NCBI RefSeq assembly: GCF_000336385.2
Contig: NZ_HG424483.1
Location: 1 to 32,936, forward strand
Length of the DNA stretch: 32,936 nt
Reading direction: 5' to 3'
Source of the DNA: Lysobacter antibioticus HS124
Lineage (GTDB): Bacteria > Pseudomonadota > Gammaproteobacteria > Xanthomonadales > Xanthomonadaceae
The notes under the pieces were generated by a model. The model searched no databases, was not told the origin of the DNA, and was given only the letters and a program-made list of their open reading frames with translations. Every line of letters begins with the position of its first letter. The first letter of the stretch is position 1. Shown piece after piece: positions 8,190 to 15,569 of this stretch. Both the position numbers and the translations under genes were made by a program.

Positions 8190-8622
8190 CCACTGAGCCA
8201 TACCACGTAAAGCTGTAAAGTCCGCCAACCCACGAGGACGGACGTGCGCAAGAGTCGATTCACTAACGAGGTGCGTGGCGCCCCAAACGATTGCGTTTGG
8301 ACAATGGCCTGGAGCTCATCAGCGCCACATTGAAGCAATGGGCCAAGCGCCACAGCGTCGATCTGGTCCAGATCCAGCCCGGAAAGCCGCCCCAGAACGC
8401 CTACATCGAGCGATTCAACCGCACGTTCCGCGCCGAATCGCTGGACCGGTTCGCTTTCATCGCGCTGGATGAAGCCCGGCGCATTGCCGAGGACTGGCGC
8501 CACCGTTACACCCACCATCGACCGCGCCGATCGATGGGCGGCCTTTCACCACATCACTACGCGATGGAAAACTTGCCATCTACCTCTAGTTTCAAGTGAC
8601 TCGAAAGAACGAGGACGCTTCA
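8190..8622 (+). pseudogene. Internally deleted IS3 element (relic of element A type)
   Basis: At 8244 a GTG begins an OrfA-like start (V-R-K-S-R-F-T) preceded by a GAGGA ribosome site. After about nine codons it jumps, near 8269, to the C-terminal half of OrfB: RLDNGLELISATLKQWAKRH, then YIERFNRTFRAESLDRF and HHRPRRSMGGLSPHHYA. The lost part covers the rest of orfA and the first half of orfB. A C is also missing just after the junction, so the catalytic frame (from about 8291) is out of phase with the start. The element ends at 8601-8622 with a right repeat identical to that at 1437-1458. The left boundary is uncertain; the sequence from about 8190 looks like an IS3 left end of a related type. 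Confidence 0.75.
8601..8622 (-). repeat. Right terminal repeat of the deleted IS copy
   Basis: It is identical over 22 bp to 1437-1458, the right end of element A, and in the same orientation. Confidence 0.85.
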
Positions 8623-8649
8623 GCGAATCGGCAGGCGCATACGGGCGGC

Positions 8650-8948
8650 TCACGTGTGGGGATCGCGCGGCGACCGGGTGCGCGTCGCAGCCGTTGGCGC
8701 CGTCGCGGCCTCGGCCAGGCGTACCTCGACCGCGGCCGCGCGCAGGGTTCGCAGCAACGCGAGGGCGATGTCGAGATGGGCGAAGCGGCAGACACTGCCG
8801 AGCTTGGCAGTCAGCACGGCCTCGTGCAGGGTTGTAGCCGCGCGCGGCGCCGGGACGGGCGAGTTCGATCAACGTGGCCCTGGGGCAGCGCGTTCTTCGA
8901 CGCGGGCTCCCGATACACGTGGATGCGGGCGACGCTGCGCGCGTTCAT
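8650..8948 (-). pseudogene. Probable small gene with one frameshift, function unknown
   Basis: Two minus-strand frames with strong G/C third-position bias join if one frameshift near 8868-8876 is allowed. The first begins at ATG 8946-8948 and reads MNARSVARIHVYREPASKNA, then LPQGHVD. The second continues in another frame with APRAATTLHEAVLTAKLGSV and then ALALLRTLRAAAVEVRLAEA, ending at the stop at 8650-8652. The joined product would be about 98 residues. I do not recognise it. No strong ribosome site is visible. It could also be two fragments of a larger decayed gene next to the IS relic. Confidence 0.4.
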
Positions 8949-8960
8949 GGGCACCGACAA

Positions 8961-8986
8961 GTCCGGCCGCGGGCGCGGCCCCGGAC
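8961..8986. terminator. GC-rich hairpin downstream of the secreted paralogue pair
   Basis: GTCCGG at 8961-8966 pairs with CCGGAC at 8981-8986, with GCG/CGC pairing inside. It lies about 85 bp past the stop of the gene at 9070 on the minus strand. No T-run follows, so termination is only a guess. Confidence 0.3.
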
Positions 8987-9069
8987 ATGACGTGCAATTA
9001 CGTGAAGTGCAGGTGCCAAGCGCTGGACCGACGTGCGGCCAGCAACGCGAATCTTGCGACCACGCCGCC

Positions 9070-9774
9070 TTACCGCACGGACTTGTCCAGTTGCTGCAGG
9101 TCCTGGAGGGCAGCGACTGCCGAAAACACCGTCGACACCAAGACGCCGCACTCCCGCCCGCAAGCGGCGTTGCCGAGCAGCAGACCGGCGACGTCCGCTG
9201 CGACGACTTCCCAAGGAAAGCTTCGCCCTGCCGTGGTGACGAGCGGCCGCTGTCGCGACCACAGTTCCAGTGAGTATCGGGCGGTTGCGATCGCGGCCAG
9301 AACTTCCAGATCGCCGTCGCTGCGTCCGAGCTGTCCTATCGCCTTCGCTTCGAGCGCCTTCAGCTCCCGACTCGCGGCCTCGGGGTCGGCTGCGCCGGCG
9401 AAGACCCGGTCGATATCTTTAAAATAGGCGAACTGCGCGGGATCGAAGCGGCTGTGCAGCGAACGCAGGTTGTCGGCCAGCGTCAGGCGCGGATCTGGGC
9501 GAAGACTGCCGGCGATCTGCGCATACTCGCGAACAAATTCATCGGCATCTTCGTCCTTGCGCGCGCCGCATTTCCGCACCAGCGAATCGGCGAGAACGAG
9601 TTCGCCGCCACCGGCGTAGTTGACTATCAAGCAGCCCGCATAAGCGTTATGCGCCACGCCTACGCCATGCATAGGGTTGTAGCTGTAATTTTCTGACGAC
9701 GGAAAACTTTGACATGCGCCGGGCAAGGACGCCAAGGACAAGGCGATGCCCAGGGAGGTGGCAAGAAGTTTCAT
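9070..9774 (-). CDS. Secreted protein of unknown function, paralogue 2 of tandem pair
   Basis: This 234-residue protein has a signal peptide (MKLLATSLGIALSLASLPGA, cleavage after about CQS). I do not recognise the family. It is a clear paralogue of the next gene upstream (9895-10593). Shared blocks are the N-terminal S-S-E-x-Y-S-x-N-P-M-x-G-V-G-V-A-H-N-A-Y-x-G-C, a central QFAYFxDxDR, then LGRSDxDL, and a C-terminal A-C-G-x-x-C-G within a small-residue, weakly hydrophobic segment. Conserved cysteines suggest disulphides in an exported protein. The start has AGAGGACTCC just upstream. Only about 120 bp separate the two genes, with a short hairpin (GGCCCG ttgc CGGGCC) at 9866-9881, so they are probably co-transcribed. 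The C-terminal A-D-x-x-G-x-x-x-G pattern is faintly like exported bacteriocin-type peptides, but that is a guess. Confidence 0.75.
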   Translation of the reverse strand: MKLLATSLGIALSLASLPGACQSFPSSENYSYNPMHGVGVAHNAYAGCLIVNYAGGGELVLADSLVRKCGARKDEDADEFVREYAQIAGSLRPDPRLTLADNLRSLHSRFDPAQFAYFKDIDRVFAGAADPEAASRELKALEAKAIGQLGRSDGDLEVLAAIATARYSLELWSRQRPLVTTAGRSFPWEVVAADVAGLLLGNAACGRECGVLVSTVFSAVAALQDLQQLDKSVR

Positions 9775-9894
9775 GAGGAGTCCTCTGGCTCGTTAGCGGT
9801 GGAGCGGCCCTCGTTGCCTCTGCTTGACGCACGGGGCGCCGTTTGGGAAGGCTGGCCGAGCGGGAGGCCCGTTGCCGGGCCCCCGCACCAGCGA

Positions 9895-10593
9895 TCAATC
9901 GTTGTCGCCCCAGACTTCGAAGGCGGTCGAAATCGATTGGATGGCCGCGTTGACCCAGCCGCAAAGCTTGCCGCAGGCCTTCACCCCGCTTACGAAGCCG
10001 GTGGCATCGGCGATCGCCACCTGCAGCCATCCCGGAATCTTGCCCTGCGCCGAAGCAGCGATGGGATTCTGCTGGGTCCACAACTCGGTCGAATGCCGAG
10101 CGGTGCTGATCGCGCCGAGTACCGCCAGGTCGTCATCGCTGCGGCCCAGGTACTTGATGGCCTGATCCTCCAGTGCCTTCAGGCCGCGATCGGCTTCTTC
10201 CGGGCTGGCCGCTTCGGCCAGGATGCGGTCCACGTCTTCGAAATAGGCGAACTGCTCGACGGTGAAACTGGAGCGGTACGCGCGCAGATTCTCCGCCATC
10301 GACAAGCGGGTGTCGCCGCGGGTCGCATTAGCCAGTTCAATGTGCTTTCGGATGAACCCGGCGTCGTCGCCCTCGGTCGGCGTGCCGCAGCGTTTGACCA
10401 AGTTCTCGACATGCGCTGAGACGCCGCCGCCGGTGTAGTTCGCGGCCATGCAGCCGGTGTAGGCGTTGTGGGCTACGCCGACTCCGTTCATCGGGTTGTC
10501 GCTGTATCGTTCCGATGAGACGAAGCTTTGGCTGAAGGCGGGAAGAGAAGCCAGGGAAAGGCCGATCGCGAGCAAAGCGGTGCGGTAATGCAT
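9895..10593 (-). CDS. Secreted protein of unknown function, paralogue 1 of tandem pair
   Basis: This 232-residue protein starts at ATG 10593 (MHYRTALLAIGLSLASLPAF, signal peptide ending near FSQS), with AAGAGGA just upstream. The frame is open for another 55 codons upstream, but that part lacks protein-like features. It shares the whole layout of the downstream gene: PMNGVGVAHNAYTGCMAANY near the mature N-terminus, then LSMAENLRAYRSSF, QFAYFEDVDRI, LGRSDDDLAVLGAISTARHS and a C-terminal KACGKLCGW. The pair arose by tandem duplication and has diverged substantially. No known domain is recognised. Cell-surface or extracellular location is inferred from the signal peptide. Confidence 0.75.
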   Translation of the reverse strand: MHYRTALLAIGLSLASLPAFSQSFVSSERYSDNPMNGVGVAHNAYTGCMAANYTGGGVSAHVENLVKRCGTPTEGDDAGFIRKHIELANATRGDTRLSMAENLRAYRSSFTVEQFAYFEDVDRILAEAASPEEADRGLKALEDQAIKYLGRSDDDLAVLGAISTARHSTELWTQQNPIAASAQGKIPGWLQVAIADATGFVSGVKACGKLCGWVNAAIQSISTAFEVWGDND

Positions 10594-11495
10594 GGCAGAT
10601 CCTCTTGGTTGGAAGCGGCGGGGAAACGTCCGTTCAGATGAAGCCGGCGGTCTCGACCGGACTTCGTTCGACGCATCCTTGCGCCAAGTCCAAACTAGAC
10701 AAACGGCCTGCGTGGCTTCCAGGTCGAAAAGGGGAAAAGGCGGGAATAAGTCGGGCACGTCCCGAGCTCGAACAGCCGCCGCGCGCCATGCAGCGCTCTG
10801 GCAGAATTTACTTTTTCGATCAATGAGATGAGGGGCAGAATATTCCCGGCATCTGCCCGTCGACGGCCGTCCGTAGGCGTTGCGTCACCGTGCGTTTGGG
10901 TCGCCAGGCAGTGATCGCCGCCGCCGAACCGCCCGGCATCAAGTAAGTACACTGAATGCATTCATGCGGTCGCCGATATGTGACCAGATACGACCTGCGA
11001 CCTCCGTCGGTAGGCGTGCGCGCCATACGTACTGTTTGTTCGCAACGCTGAGGCACTGCACATCGAGTGCGGGCGAGCTGCCTTGGGGAATCAGCAGGTC
11101 GGCGTTCGACGAAGGGTGAAAAGCTCAACGGGGCGGCGTATCCCGATGAGCTCGGAAGCACATGCAACGTGCTTCGCCTTGGCTCAGCGTCTCAAGGCAA
11201 GCGCCCGCGGATCGCGGCTATCGTAATGACGGGTATTCTCCTGCTCGGCCGGCTGCTCCAGCAGCGGGGCCTATGGCAAGACTCCCCGCTGAGCAGGCCG
11301 GCGGCCAGAACGTGCTCGACGCGATCGAACGGCTCCGCAAGACCGGAACCCTGGCCGACATCAAGACCGGCGGGATCGGTTCGGCAGTCGCGCAAGACCG
11401 GAGCCTCGTTGCCTGGGATCGGCTACGGGCAGCGCGATATGCCGCTCCAGGCAGTACTCGTCGTGCGACGGAACGCTGGCGGATCGATCGCTCGA
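10594..11495. other. About 900 bp without a confident gene; probable decayed coding DNA
   Basis: Several frames are open on both strands, but none keeps coding character throughout. The best stretch is on the plus strand at about 11295-11420, where one frame reads GGQNVLDAIERLRKTGTLAD and then IKTGGIGSAVAQDRSLVAWD with strongly G/C-biased third positions. On either side the bias fades, which suggests a fragment of a lost gene. A weaker stretch on the minus strand near 10850-10960 reads LMPGGSAAAITAWRPKRTV. I cannot assign either. The promoter of the secreted pair should lie just above 10593. Confidence 0.35.
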
Positions 11496-11774
11496 TCAGG
11501 TCGGCTTCTGAGATAAATGATCTACCGCCACGTCTACCAGTTGGACCGTCCATTCTTCCGCGAAGCGGTCGCATCGCTCACGCACTAAGTCGCTCTCGCG
11601 GCTGGTACTCGGTAGGGCCGACTTGCACTCGGTGGAGTCGGCCAGCACCGCTCGCCATTTCTCCAATAGCTGATTGGGGTATGGATGAGTCTTCACTAGA
11701 CTCAGAAGCACTAAGTGCTGAACGGCGATTTGCGCCTGCAGTGAGGAAACGGTCTCTTCGGTGATGCGGTCCAT
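11496..11774 (-). CDS. Small hypothetical protein
   Basis: This 92-residue protein begins MDRITEETVSSLQAQIAVQH and is rich in helix-forming residues, ending VDVAVDHLSQKPT. It is acidic to neutral, with no signal peptide or membrane segment. I do not recognise a family. An amphipathic helix near the N-terminus (LQAQIAVQHLVLLSLVK) looks like a dimerisation segment. Upstream is the terminator of the Hsp20 gene on the same strand, so it probably has its own promoter. The ribosome site (AGCGGGG) is weak. Protein-like composition makes it a likely real gene. Confidence 0.55.
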   Translation of the reverse strand: MDRITEETVSSLQAQIAVQHLVLLSLVKTHPYPNQLLEKWRAVLADSTECKSALPSTSRESDLVRERCDRFAEEWTVQLVDVAVDHLSQKPT

Positions 11775-11795
11775 AGCGACCCCGCTGGTGAAAAA

Positions 11796-11819
11796 AGCGG
11801 CCCGCGAGCGCGGGCCGCT
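11796..11819 (-). terminator. Rho-independent terminator of the Hsp20 gene
   Basis: The stem AGCGGCCCGC pairs with GCGGGCCGCT and, on the minus strand, is followed by a run of six T. It lies 8 bp past the Hsp20 stop codon. Confidence 0.9.
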
Positions 11820-11826
11820 GAAAAGG

Positions 11827-12309
11827 TCAGGCGTTATGCACCAAGCCCACTGGGATGCGGCGCGGCGTCGTTTCCGGTCGCTTGGGAATCACGATCTCCA
11901 GAACACCGTTGCGGCCGGACGCCGAGATCCCATCGGGATCGGCACTGTCGGGCAGCGCGAATCGGCGATGGAACGAGCCGGTGCGACGCTCGCTGCGGGC
12001 GACAGACTGCGACTCCACTTGACGATCCAGTCGTCGGTCGCCGCGAATGGTCAGAATGCCCTTCTCCATTTGGACGTCGATCTCCTTGGGATCGACGCCG
12101 GGAAGGTCGGCGAGGATCACGAATTTGTCGTTTTCCTCCAGGATGTCGACGAGCGGTACCCATTGGCTCGTAACGACCGACGATTCGTCGCTCGTGGTGC
12201 TACGCAGAAATGCGTCGTTGAAGAACTGATCCAGAAGTTGCCGCATCGGATCGTTGCTCTTCGCCGCAGTCTGCATCGGCCATTGGGGATTGCGAACCAT
12301 AGCGTTCAT
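11827..12309 (-). CDS. Small heat-shock protein Hsp20 (alpha-crystallin family)
   Basis: This 160-residue protein reads MNAMVRNPQWPMQ at the start. ATG 12309 is chosen over one seven codons upstream because GGAGA sits at the right distance before it. Residues about 55-150 form the alpha-crystallin domain: VPLVDILEENDKFVILADLP, then GVDPKEIDVQMEKGILTIRG, and the signature SFHRRFALPDSAD followed by NGVLEIVIPK. The I-P-K-R tail resembles the I-x-I/V motif that bridges dimers. It is an ATP-independent holdase that binds unfolding proteins in the cytoplasm. Transcription is expected from the sigma-32 promoter about 50 bp upstream, and a 5'-UTR hairpin may add thermal control. Confidence 0.95.
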   Translation of the reverse strand: MNAMVRNPQWPMQTAAKSNDPMRQLLDQFFNDAFLRSTTSDESSVVTSQWVPLVDILEENDKFVILADLPGVDPKEIDVQMEKGILTIRGDRRLDRQVESQSVARSERRTGSFHRRFALPDSADPDGISASGRNGVLEIVIPKRPETTPRRIPVGLVHNA

Positions 12310-12333
12310 GGCAAGGTCTCCACTGGTCAATAA

Positions 12334-12351
12334 GGACGGCCAACCCCGTCC
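12334..12351 (-). other. 5'-UTR hairpin of Hsp20 mRNA (possible RNA thermometer)
   Basis: GGACGG and CCGTCC form a 6-bp stem with a 6-base loop between the sigma-32 promoter and the ribosome site. It does not itself cover the Shine-Dalgarno sequence, so a thermometer role is only a possibility. Confidence 0.3.
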
Positions 12352-12359
12352 GACGGCTC

Positions 12360-12386
12360 AATAGGGGACGCCTCGCCAGTTTCAAG
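12360..12386 (-). promoter_or_regulatory. Sigma-32 (RpoH) heat-shock promoter for Hsp20
   Basis: On the minus strand, CTTGAAA (12386-12380) is followed after 12 bases by CCCCTATT (12367-12360). The RpoH consensus is CTTGAAA, 11-16 bases, CCCCATnT, so the match is nearly perfect. The predicted mRNA start lies about 45 bases before the Hsp20 ATG. Confidence 0.85.
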
Positions 12387-13047
12387 ACCCTGCCGCAGCC
12401 CGAACTCGCGCGTTCATTTTTCGTTCACCTCCCGAAAGGCCGCTACTACCGCGAAGCCTCGCTCGAACAGAGCTTGCGGGTTGCGACCATCTGGCCGTCG
12501 AGCATTCAGGGTTGAGCCTCGGCTGCCGTTGATTGAGTCCTTGCGCTGGTAGCGTTCATCGAGCGCCGAGTTCTTGTACGCCGATTCGATGCCGTCCTCT
12601 ACGCCGCCCTTCGCCGTAGAGCTCGTTAGCGAGAATGATCTCGTGGTCGGCTGCTTTCAAGGCAAACCGACTTTTTTCTCCGAAGCATCAGCGTCGATCC
12701 GACTGCTGTACGCGTGGAGCTCTTAGCACTCGTCGGCTACGGATGCTTTTGCGAGCGAAGTCGCAATGGCGCGAAATAGAAGGCGAATTTTGTGAGGCTA
12801 ATCAAGCATCGACCAAAAACATTGGCCGTCGCTTGCGCTTGACAGCGTAGTAGCTGGCGATGCGCTAAGACCCAGATGCTCGAACCTAAGACGGACGCCA
12901 GAACGGTAGCGCCCATTCGGGCGTCCTTTCCGGCAAGCACGTGCGATGCCGCACCGGTTCCCTGGAGCCCGCGGCAAGACAGCCGACGAAGGCAGCGGTG
13001 GCGCTTCACCCAATCCCGGAAGCCAATCAATATAAGGAGATTCCATC
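12387..13047. other. Intergenic region upstream of the lectin gene, no gene seen
   Basis: About 660 bp with no convincing coding frame on either strand. Short A/T-rich patches (TTTTTCGTTC at about 12416, TTTTTTCTCC at about 12672) may belong to promoters. An inverted repeat, GGACGCC (12893) and GGCGTCC (12920), encloses a smaller CGCCC/GGGCG hairpin and is followed by TTTCC. It could be a terminator relic or lectin-leader structure. The ribosome site AAGGAG at 13033-13038 serves the lectin. Confidence 0.4.
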
Positions 13048-13467
13048 GTGGGCATCCAATGGTCGGCCCCTCAATCCTTGGACTACATCCCCAACGGCAA
13101 GCTTGTGACGTTCACAGCGATGCATCAGGCCGAATACACCCAGTACGTCCAGGTCATCGACGCTAGCGGCAATCCCATCAGTTTCTATTGCCTCGACGGC
13201 ACTCAGGAGACCTTCCCGATCTCGGGAAGCGGCGTCAATGTCGGCTTCCTCCAGAACGGCGCCGGCAGGTTCACCATGGCGGACGGGATGCAAGTCCAGT
13301 TCGGCAGCAGCGGGCCTTACGTTCCGAAGGTCTCGGCGGGCAATCCTGTCGTGTTCTTCATCAACAAGGTACTCGGCGGGGGCAATCTGTACGTGACGGA
13401 AGACGGTACCGATAACGATTACAACGATACCAACTTCGTTATCCAGTGGTACCAGTACGTGGGCTGA
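13048..13467 (+). CDS. LecB/PA-IIL-like calcium-dependent lectin
   Basis: This 139-residue protein starts at GTG 13048, preceded by AAGGAG at 13033-13038. The C-terminus carries EDGTDNDYND at residues 118-127, followed by VIQW and a final glycine. This equals the double-calcium site of Pseudomonas aeruginosa LecB (PA-IIL), EDGTDNDYND-AVVVINWPLG, in which E, D, D, N and D bind two calcium ions that directly hold the sugar, with the C-terminal glycine of the neighbouring subunit. All those residues are kept here (E118, D122, D124, N126, D127, G139). The N-terminal two thirds match LecB poorly. There is no signal peptide, as in LecB. The likely role is binding fucose, mannose or related sugars on other cells or on the producer's own surface. 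A cytochrome gene follows 119 bp downstream. Confidence 0.85.
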   Translation: MGIQWSAPQSLDYIPNGKLVTFTAMHQAEYTQYVQVIDASGNPISFYCLDGTQETFPISGSGVNVGFLQNGAGRFTMADGMQVQFGSSGPYVPKVSAGNPVVFFINKVLGGGNLYVTEDGTDNDYNDTNFVIQWYQYVG

Positions 13468-13586
13468 TCCCGCCTGCGCCCCCGATCGCGACTGAAGCGG
13501 GCGGCGCGATACCTCATGAATTCCCATGGATGCCGCGATGGATCGCGTGGATTCAGCACGGAGCGCAACAACGACGGAGTGCGGCA

Positions 13587-15350
13587 ATGAAGACCAATCT
13601 CATTATGCTCGGCGCGCTCGCCAGTGCGCTGGCGATGACCACATCCTGTACCAGAACCGAAGCCACGGCCGCCGTTTCGTCGATCGCCAAGGATCAACAA
13701 ACGTCGTTTCCGGGCGGCAGTAAAATCACGCCGGCCGACCTCACCGCGACCCCGGCGGCGCTGCCTGCGGCCCCGCCGGCGTACAACTACGACCCCTACA
13801 AGCCCAACATCACCCACGCGGAGTACGCCCGCTTCGCCTGGCGGCAGTTCATCTACTTCAATTCCCCCGCACAGAAGAACGGCACCGATGCCGCCGGCAA
13901 GACCCCGGTGATGCGGGGATTCATCGACCCCGACCGCAACTTCGCCGCATCCGGCGCCGTCGATTTCCATCAGAGCGGCAAAACCGCCGATTCCAACTTC
14001 AGCAGCAATCAGTTGCTTTGGGAAACCTTCGCTCACCGGTCCGAGCTGTTCCCCGCGGGCTCGGCGCCCAAAGGGGACCTGGCCAGCCTGGATCCCGAGT
14101 ACGTCTTCCAAGAAGGCGTCAAGGTCGCGTCGACCGACGCCCGGTTCAACAATCTCGACGAGAATACCCAGATCGGCCAGAACCAGATCTTCTTCCCGAA
14201 AAACGGCAACACGCCGTCGGCCAACCCCCAGGACGACCACATCATCTTGTTCCAGGCCAAGGTGAGCCCGGTCGAATACGATTACGTGAAGTCCATCTAC
14301 AACGCCGACAAGCCGCCGACCTCGCTGGAGTTGCCGCCCAACGGGACGAACCAGGGAGAATCCGTGGAGGTCAAGTCGGCCTGGCGGGAAATGACTCCCG
14401 AGCTGATCGCATCGGGCCGCTATCACACGGCCGAAGCGCTGTACTACTACAAAGAGAACGGCAAGACCCAGGCTCGGGTGGCCACCTTCGGTCTGGTCGG
14501 CGTGCACATCCTGCGCAAGATGGAGAACTACCCGACCTTCGTCTACACCACCTTCGAGCAGGTGGACAGTCTGACCACCCCGGGACAGCAAGACACCGGC
14601 TTGTATGTCATCAACCTCTACGACCAGCTGCAATACGATGCATCGGTAGCGCCGGGGACGCGGCCGACGGCCATCCTCAATTCCGGAACCAGCCGGACCG
14701 CGGTCGCGCTGCCCTTGGCGGGCGCGATAGACGCCGCCCACGGCTACGATGTCGTCCCCGGCTCGTTCGACCTGCCTCGCGGATTTTCCGGTCCGGTCAG
14801 AGTCCAGAATCCGCCGGTAGCGACCTTCGATGTCAGTACGGTCAACGCCGAAGTCCAGCAAGCCATGGCCCAAACGCCTGCGTTCAAGGATTCGGTGTGG
14901 CGATACTATCGCCTCGTCGGGCTGCAGGTATTGCCGACCAACGAAGACAGCTCCATCACGCCGAGCAAGCCCGATCCGCTGACCCAGGATTATTACCTGG
15001 CGAACATCGTGATCGAGAGCAGCCAACCCGGCATCCAGTTGTTCAAGGGCGGCGTCAAGGACCCTCACCCCGGCAAGCAGGATTTCACCCTGGAGGCCAA
15101 GCGCGGGTTGGCGAGCATCCGGAACGTGAAGGGGCTGCCGCCGAAATCCGACCAACTGGTGATGGGCGGATGCATGGGGTGCCACGGCAACGCGCAATAT
15201 CCCAGGGACAAAGACACCGGCCTGGGTCCGAGTATCTTCAGCTTCCTGATCAACAAAGACACCATGACCGGACAAGGCTTCAGCGCCGACGTCAGGAACG
15301 AAGACCCTTCGGAGCTGCGCAAGAAGCGGTTGGAATATCTGGCCTATTAG
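13587..15350 (+). CDS. Secreted, probably lipid-anchored, mono-heme cytochrome c family protein
   Basis: This 587-residue protein starts at ATG 13587 with GGAG upstream. MKTNLIMLGALASALAMTTS-C is a signal peptide ending in a cysteine, compatible with a weak lipobox (TTSC). The only heme motif is C529-M-G-C-H533, near the C-terminus (VMGGCMGCHGNAQ), with a possible distal methionine in the following segment. The rest (about 60-500) is a large unassigned globular region with blocks such as YARFAWRQFIYFNSP and LLWETFAHRSELFP. It may be an electron-transfer module coupled to an unknown periplasmic enzyme or binding domain. It lies downstream of the lectin gene in the same direction and may be co-transcribed. 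I cannot name its partner or substrate. Confidence 0.75.
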   Translation: MKTNLIMLGALASALAMTTSCTRTEATAAVSSIAKDQQTSFPGGSKITPADLTATPAALPAAPPAYNYDPYKPNITHAEYARFAWRQFIYFNSPAQKNGTDAAGKTPVMRGFIDPDRNFAASGAVDFHQSGKTADSNFSSNQLLWETFAHRSELFPAGSAPKGDLASLDPEYVFQEGVKVASTDARFNNLDENTQIGQNQIFFPKNGNTPSANPQDDHIILFQAKVSPVEYDYVKSIYNADKPPTSLELPPNGTNQGESVEVKSAWREMTPELIASGRYHTAEALYYYKENGKTQARVATFGLVGVHILRKMENYPTFVYTTFEQVDSLTTPGQQDTGLYVINLYDQLQYDASVAPGTRPTAILNSGTSRTAVALPLAGAIDAAHGYDVVPGSFDLPRGFSGPVRVQNPPVATFDVSTVNAEVQQAMAQTPAFKDSVWRYYRLVGLQVLPTNEDSSITPSKPDPLTQDYYLANIVIESSQPGIQLFKGGVKDPHPGKQDFTLEAKRGLASIRNVKGLPPKSDQLVMGGCMGCHGNAQYPRDKDTGLGPSIFSFLINKDTMTGQGFSADVRNEDPSELRKKRLEYLAY

Positions 15351-15361
15351 GGAGCGCGCGG

Positions 15362-15387
15362 GCCCGGAAGCGTTCTCGCTTCCGGGC
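15362..15387 (+). terminator. Hairpin terminator after the cytochrome gene
   Basis: A perfect 11-bp stem, GCCCGGAAGCG/CGCTTCCGGGC, with a TTCT loop lies 12 bp past the stop codon. No T-run follows, so it may also be a processing or stability structure. Confidence 0.6.
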
Positions 15388-15569
15388 GATGCGCGATGGT
15401 CGCGGCTGGGCCGGGGAGGCGCCTGTGCTCTGTGTGCAGGCCTCGTTCACTCCTGCTATCGAACGGCTTGGCCGAATAGAAGCGACTCCGATCCCGCTCC
15501 GCGCGAAGCAGGAGGACGTCAAGAACAGCGTTTCGCGCCTTCAAGGGGGCGCTTGCGGCCCCCCTCTCC

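Noticed and set aside
277-8622. A true composite transposon
   Set aside because: Only the right ends match, the second copy lacks its left end and most of its transposase, and no target duplication is visible; kept only as a hypothesis.
13419-15275. A 618-codon minus-strand open frame opposite the cytochrome gene
   Set aside because: High G+C opens long antisense frames; the plus strand has the signal peptide, heme motif and ribosome site.
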